Source: Symbiodinium natans (lineage: Eukaryota; Sar; Dinophyceae; Suessiales; Symbiodiniaceae). Taken from it: a stretch of DNA of 64,000 bases. Shown piece after piece: positions 58,241-64,000 of the stretch; positions within the stretch are counted from its first letter, which is position 1, and the number at the start of each line of letters is the position of its first letter. The notes under the pieces are model-generated. The model was not told the origin of the DNA, ran no database searches, and was given only the letters and a program-made list of their open reading frames with translations. Location: positions 62,001-126,000 of the forward strand of contig CAJNDS010002704.1 of the NCBI GenBank assembly GCA_905221605.1. The letters are read 5' to 3'. The position numbers and the translations under genes were made by a program.

Positions 58241-60018
58241 ACAAAGGCATGTGGCCTGCGGCTTTGGCAGCTCCCGGGGATCCACTGGACACCTCCGAGA
58301 GCCGACTCGGCAACACCCGGCCAAGTTCATCTTTAGTGGCCCCAAGTAGGCAATCTGAACATTGCGACTAAGTTCGTTACTGTGTACGACTTGTGTTAAG
58401 TTTGCTAGTATGAACACTATGGGTTCGTTGTTCTTACACCTGCTATTTAAACTAGTAGTGCTTACAAGTTGTGAGTAGCATCATGATTGCCATTCTAGTC
58501 ACTATCCCCGAACGTTGCAAACTTCGCAAAGGTGTCTTGACCTGCCGATGGCTGATCCAAATTGTGGGCCCAGTGCGGCAGCCTAAGTTATATCAGGGGT
58601 ATCCTATCATAGAGAACCCCCCGACAGGGGGCCACACGTTGGAGACATTTCGGACCGCTCGCCTTGGCGTCCGTCAGACTTCGACGCTGCCGAGACCGCT
58701 GCTCTGTGGCAAGGGGGTCCTATCAGGAAATCCAAGGATCCAACTGTCCAAAGACTCCTTGTACTGGTGGTGTGAAGGAGTAGCCATGACGAAATAGAAC
58801 TGATAACTTCCAATATGGAACTTACATAACTGAATGTAAAAAAACAAGCTAGACTTGTGTCTTGATTTGAAGTTGAAACTACCACTACCCGGCGGAGGCC
58901 TCGATCCAGTTGGCTGGATTCCTTGGAGGAGTCCATCCAACGCGCAAAGGGTTTAATCGCGCAAAGAGTCTAGGGTCTAGGGTCTAGGGTTTTGTTAGGG
59001 TTCAGGCTTTAGGGTTTTGCTGGTGCAATCACAATGTCACCCCACCCCCCCCCCTCTGCGGTCGAAGTCTCTGCACCAGCAGAACTTGCCATCGAAAGAT
59101 TCTGGATCTCTTCCTTGCAGCAAGGTACCCTAAACCCTAAACCCTAAAAACTAAAACCTAAACCCTAAACCCTAAACCCTAAACTGCTACAGTCCAGGCG
59201 CACAGCATCTGGCGGTCACCGCACCGGACTTGCACTGAGGCGCGAGCGGATCTTGGGGCTTCGGGGCCGTGTAGCTCCGGTAGCAACAGACCTGCCACGC
59301 ATCATCGCGAGCACATGCATTGCTACCATTACCAAACTCACCCCTTCAATCATCATGGGTACATATTACTCTTAGTATTATTATGCTTGCTATAGCTACT
59401 ATTACGGTTCTAATTATATTTTTCCCATGACTGTTGCCATGACCATCATAGTTCTTACGATTTCTCTTGTGATTTCTATTGATGCAAAGTCTGGGTCTCT
59501 TGCGGGGACGCCAGGCGGCTTGGACTGCACCTGACAGTTGACGAGCGCGCAGCATTAGATGCACTCACGGTTGGCTCTGATGATCATGGAAAGTACTGGA
59601 AATAACAGGGAGAGTCGAGCAAAGCAGTGTCGGAGTAAGAGCTAGTTCTTCGTTTTACCATATAGTGGTATTGTATATCTCGCTATCATAAATCAGTTAG
59701 TTGTAACTACAGCAATTGGCGAAGGCTCTTGGCTCTCGCAGATGACAGTGCGAACAGGAATCACGCAACCATCAGTCTGCACTTGAATGTTCTTGGACTC
59801 GCCCGAGAGCCATCAGCTACAGCTTCAGCCATTGCACGACAGAGCAATCAGCCCTGCAACATTTTGTAACAAATCGTAAGCCTGCAAGAAGCGCGAGTCC
59901 TTCAACGGGGAGCTTGCAAAAACAGGAGACGGACTTGCATCAAACTCTGGCTTGGGCTTTGGACAGGGCTTTGGACAGGCTCCGGAGCATGTGAAACGAA
60001 AGCGCTAACAATGAGTTT
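58241..60018. other. No supported gene
   Basis: Telomere-like words at 58970-59015, a CCCTAAA array at 59129-59185, a C run near 59045 and an AT-rich trinucleotide patch at 59340-59490. A possible diverged G/C-armed element lies at 58585-58760. Confidence 0.35.
59129..59185 (-). repeat. CCCTAAA array
   Basis: Near-perfect CCCTAAA units with one diverged block. Confidence 0.9.
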
Positions 60019-60374
60019 TCACCGGTTTGAAGCCGCTCGGCTTGTTTCCCTAACATCTCTGGGGGATCGGAGAAGGATCGATGCGCGGCGCGACAAGTGA
60101 GTGCGCCGTGACTGGGAACTGCACCGGATGAAATCATCAGGTGCAATCAAGACACAACACTGCTGGGGCACAGATGTGGAGGACTGACGAGTGATTCTGA
60201 ACAAGATGCCCTGAAACTTGCCCTTGGGTTTTGGGGCACCCGGCCTGGCAAGCAGAGAGCTGCAGATACCTCCTTGTCCCGCCCACGGCCAGCAGCCACC
60301 TCTGCAAAACAAAAGCACCTCACAACTTGCACTGAAAAGGCTTTGCAGCCTTCGGCGCTGAGGTCTTGGCCAGT
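60019..60374 (-). CDS. Coding-like exons of a small basic protein
   Basis: Exon 60327-60374 (GTAGCAG acceptor) reads LAKTSAPKAAKPFQCK; the next block opens at 60301 after TTTTGTTTTGCAG and includes RPGAPKPKGKFQGILFRITR, open to 60019. Phase 2 matches, but the gap between them is only 25 bases (GT to AG), so this is either an extremely short intron or a frame error. Function unknown. Confidence 0.35.
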
Positions 60375-62843
60375 CTGCTACGGAGACGTCCCACAGACTT
60401 GTCCCTCAGGCAGCATACAAAGATATATGTAGAAAGGCAATAGAAGTGCCAGGCTAGCAGGCCAAGCGCTTTTGAAAGTGCAAGCGAGGGGATGAAGAGA
60501 AAGCATAGAGAAGGCATCGCTTTCAGGCGGTGCCCTCGTGTGCTTTCTTGGGCTGCTTCCAGCTAATCTGCGGTTGATCTCAAATATGGTACAGTTCACA
60601 GACACCCACAAATAGCATCAGCAAGAAAGTGCTGCCTAGTGCAAGACCCAATCGCGGAGAGAATTCCACGAGGGTCCTATGCTACGTATGCGCAAAAAAT
60701 GTTGCCAGTGCGTTCTGGTGCAAACACAGCTTACGTAGTTTGCTGGTCTGAAACTTTTGCGATCCATTGAACCCTGCAGAGTTCGCACTGGCTGTGAATT
60801 ACTGGGCTGACTCAGCAGCTGTCTCAGGTTATCCATCAGGAGTTATGAGACCACCTCGTAGACGGTCAATGATCGACAAACTTTCACGGCGACACAAGAA
60901 CAAGCTTCAAGGAAAGCTGGAGACATCTGGCAGCAAGCCCCGTGCACAAAGATCCGTCTTCCGTCCACAAGCACAGCCTGACAGATCAGTGAAGCTCCGA
61001 CACGGCTCCAAACTAAACATGCCGCCCGCGAACTGTAAACTGTTAGCTGTTTCAGAACACTGTATTGAACTGTTTCAACCCAGTGTTTAAAACAGTTTTT
61101 AGATGTGTTAACGCCCTTCACAGTCTCACATGCCCCCCGAACCCTGTTTTGGGGTCAGGGCTGCTGGCACGTCCCTGCCCCTCGGCATACTCGCGCGCTG
61201 CTGGCTCCTCAACAACGCTGGAGAAGATGGAGTTGCATCTTTCAAAATAGAATGGTCACGCGAGGGAGTTGCTTATCTACTCTTCAATTTGGCACTTGTC
61301 CCAACTGAGATCCGCACCAAATTGGTTGCCAAAAGCGGGATTGCTTCACGTATCACCGGAACACCTATTAGACCGACTTGTCACACGAGTTGCGTCTCTA
61401 GTCGTCACAAAGCTGCAGCAGCTGATTGCATGCTCGGGGGGAGGCCAGCTTCGGTCCACTCGATCCTGAAGATACAGCGGGGCTCTCAGCCTCTTTGTGC
61501 TCTAAGTCTCCGCCTGCGACTAGGGGACCCAACACAAAAACAGAAGCCCTTTGGGCACGCAAGTCACAAGGCCAGTCACCAGTCCTGGCCCCGACGACAC
61601 CGCAGCAGGGAAGAGCTTTGCTGCGAAGGGAAGTCGCATCCGGCGTGGCGCCTTTGCACAGGGTTTAAGGTTTAGGGCTTAGGGTTTAGGGTTTAGGGAT
61701 TAGGGTTTAGGGTTCAGGACCTGGGGCTTAGGGCTTAGGGTTTAGGGTTTAGGGTCGGCGCAAGCACTGCTGTTCTGAGGTGTTCTGGGTGCTTGGCTGC
61801 TTGGAAGATAGGCATCAAAGATGGAACCTGGGGCAGCTCAGCTCTGGGTTCCTTGTGGCGAACTATCCAAGTGCAGATGCAAAGAAACTAGAATTGCCGG
61901 CAGTGTGTTTCAAGTTAAGGCGGCACCAGAATTGGCGATATACATATATATATATATACACACACATACATATATATATATATACAAACAGTAATATGGC
62001 AACATGGTATCCCCTGACCCCGCCCGCCGCCCCCCCCCCCCCCCCCACCCTCAAGAACCCAAGTCGAAACAATGGCCACTCGCTTGTACGGGAACCTACG
62101 ATCGAAAGCCAAGATTCCTCTCACAGCTTTGCCCGGATCTTGGATTTTTGGATCCAGGCCAGATTCCAACTTGAAGCGGAATCGGACCGTGTTAACAAAC
62201 GGGCTCATGTCAAGCCTACGATCCCACGACTACCAGTAGAGCCTTCCGGGGTTTCATCCACCGAGGCCCAACTCTGTGTGACGTCTTGCGCCTGCTTTTT
62301 GTTTGCTTGGGATGGGTACCCGCCCAGCCGACCGGCATCTTGGAGCGGGCAGCGCACCAGGAGCAAAGGGCAGGTGCGGAACAGCTAATCCGCGACTCCC
62401 CCCCCCCCCAAGCCCCCAGAAAATCAATCAATTAGGGTTTGAGAAGGCACCCATGGTCTGTCGGCAAAGCTAATTCTGCCGGGACACGGATACAGTAGGA
62501 GTGGCCAACCAAAACAGTTGCAGCTCCCCCACCAGCCTGAGCAAGCCGAATCTGCTTTCAAGAAGTGTTTTCAGCACTGGCTCAGTTCATTTTGACATGC
62601 CGGGACTCTGGCCAAAGACCCACGCTGGCTTCGGAGGCGGCGCATCAGCAACTGAAGGGCAAAACCAGCAGGAACACTTGCAGCAGAGCGCGTGCGCGAC
62701 AGTGTCAAAGTTTGTACATTGGACGTTCGGTGAAAACCTCTCACTCGAACGTCTCTCAGGAGCATCCACGGAGTGGATGATCAGTTCACCGAGCATTCTG
62801 GGTTACGGGAGGAATCTTAGACCCACTTGCAAAAGCTCTGCGC
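60375..62843. other. No supported gene; telomere-like and TA repeats
   Basis: TTTAGGG array at 61666-61755, TA/ACAC microsatellite at 61940-61987, C runs at 62031-62047 and 62399-62410. Open frames on the plus strand lack splice or composition support. Confidence 0.3.
61666..61755 (+). repeat. TTTAGGG array
   Basis: About twelve units, partly diverged (GGGCTTA, GGGATTA). Confidence 0.9.
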
Positions 62844-62937
62844 CTGCTGATTGTCGTCTATGTCAGCATAGCTCTCGCCAAGCATGCCTCCCCACCTCGC
62901 AACGGCTTCAGTTTTTTCGTAACAGCGCTCATTGCAA
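62844..62937 (-). CDS. Coding-like exon, unknown gene
   Basis: Between a CTCGAAG acceptor and a GC donor (CAGCAG|GCG); phase 2 in, phase 0 out. Reads CNERCYEKTEAVARWGGMLG and continues ESYADIDDNQQ. Confidence 0.4.
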
Positions 62938-62956
62938 CTTCGAGGAAGTGGCGGCT

Positions 62957-63056
62957 CTCACTCGACGCCTTTCCTAACTGGGACCAAGGTCCCCACCACT
63001 CGTCCTCTCACTCGACGCCTTTCCTAACTGGGACCAAGGTCCCCACCACTCGTCCT
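62957..63056. repeat. Perfect 50-bp tandem duplication
   Basis: The unit starting CTCACTCGACGCCTTTCC occurs twice head to tail with no difference. Confidence 0.95.
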
Positions 63057-63341
63057 CCACCGTCGAGGTGTCAATGTGAATCTTGTCGAAATCCTTTATA
63101 CGCATGCGGGGAAGAAAGCAGTAAAATCTTTCCTAACGCACGTACCGGGAGGTTGACGCGTCTCTCACACATACAGTTGCATGCAGCTGCATATGCGCCA
63201 TGTGATTATGATTATGGTAATTATTTTGATTACTCTTATCATTACTATTGTTATGATTATCATTATTACTATTTTTATTTTTCTTAGTATTGTTAGTTGT
63301 ACGACTCTTTTCACTAATATTATTCTTCGCATTACTATTCT

Positions 63342-63351
63342 CATTATATGT

Positions 63352-63384
<33 letters not shown>

Positions 63385-63480
63385 CACATACACATATACA
63401 TATACATATGCATATACATATACCTATACATATACATATACCTATACATATACCTATACATATACATATGCATATATATT
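63342..63480. repeat. ATACAT microsatellite
   Basis: Hexameric CATATA units with CACATA and CCTATA variants, preceded by an AT-rich trinucleotide tract (63205-63340). Confidence 0.95.
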
Positions 63481-63524
63481 CAGTCCTCCAGCATCTCGGC
63501 TGTCTTCTCAGAATCTGGGCTGGC

Positions 63525-63626
63525 CTACGCAGCAGCGGCGCGCGACACACGGGTTCCAAGGCGCAGTGCAAGATCAAGTGCCTGGTAAACGGCTTCCAAC
63601 TCTGCCCGGACTCGCACGGGAATGTC
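63525..63626 (-). CDS. Coding-like terminal exon, unknown gene
   Basis: After TCTCCCAG the frame reads [20 protein letters not shown], then [13 protein letters not shown] and TAG. Its 3' neighbour is the microsatellite. A plus-strand frame also crosses it but lacks splice sites. Confidence 0.35.
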   Translation of the reverse strand, partial: DIPVRVRAELEAVYQALDLALRLGTRVSRAAAA

Positions 63627-64000
63627 CTGGGAGAACAGGAAGGCTCATGGTGCTGGCAGTGTTCCGGGTTGGAGGTATTCCTCTTCAGCAAGGACACCTA
63701 CACGAAGACGTACACACACACATACACATTTCTGACGGACTAGCCTGTAGACTAAACACTCCTCGTACATCCGACACAACAACAAATGCAGAACAACATG
63801 TGGCTATCATGGCCAAAATAACGAAACCATTGCGAGATAAAAGAGAGGCACCTTGCCACACGCAACGCCGGTGGAGTCGAACCCTCCGAGCTTCTTGTGC
63901 TCGCGTGCCTGCCGGAATATCAACTGGGGCCGCCCGTCATTTCTTGTGCAGGCTCCGGCATGCTATATTATATATATATATATATATATTTCACGACTTT

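Overview
This window looks like nuclear DNA of a dinoflagellate, probably close to Symbiodinium. Five observations support this. Interstitial arrays of the plant/dinoflagellate telomere-type repeat TTTAGGG are scattered through it. Every gene I could model reads on the minus strand, as in the one-way gene clusters of dinoflagellates. Many introns need GA or GC donors followed by an AG|G acceptor. Genes lie close together and have many small exons. One partial match to the dinoflagellate spliced leader sits at the head of a retrotransposon copy. All exon models were built by hand from frame, phase and splice sites; none has transcript support.

Layout, low to high coordinates. 498-6552: a five-exon gene for a 1,607-aa low-complexity protein. 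7178-8944: a 588-aa protein with a degenerate DnaQ/EXD1-like exonuclease region. 9-17 kb: isolated coding-like exons, no full model. 17258-34268: a secreted tandem-repeat protein (845 aa in the model) whose signal-peptide exon is at the right end. Its 12.8-kb intron (19768-32580) holds two rearranged non-LTR retrotransposons encoding ORF1, an OTU-protease domain, a 2A ribosome-skipping motif, an AP-type endonuclease and a reverse transcriptase. 34.6-46 kb: several small multi-exon genes of unknown function, including a helical-repeat protein (36607-37510) and a coiled-coil gene (42915 to about 45.8 kb). 47102-49686: another unknown multi-exon gene. 49951-50806: a complete four-exon ARF GTPase, 181 aa. 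51545-55850: a 2-oxoglutarate/Fe(II) dioxygenase in at least eleven exons. 57-64 kb: partial genes, microsatellites and telomere-like arrays.

The most striking signal is a set of short G/C-armed inverted-repeat elements that coincide with introns. One 107-bp intron (48038-48144) is almost nothing but the element, as expected of introner elements that create introns. The second is the retrotransposon with a 2A motif between its OTU and endonuclease domains. Genes here do not form a recognisable pathway; neighbours share direction and intron style rather than function. Repeats (telomere-like, TA/GTATAT microsatellites, trinucleotide tracts, poly-G/C) fill most introns and intergenic space.
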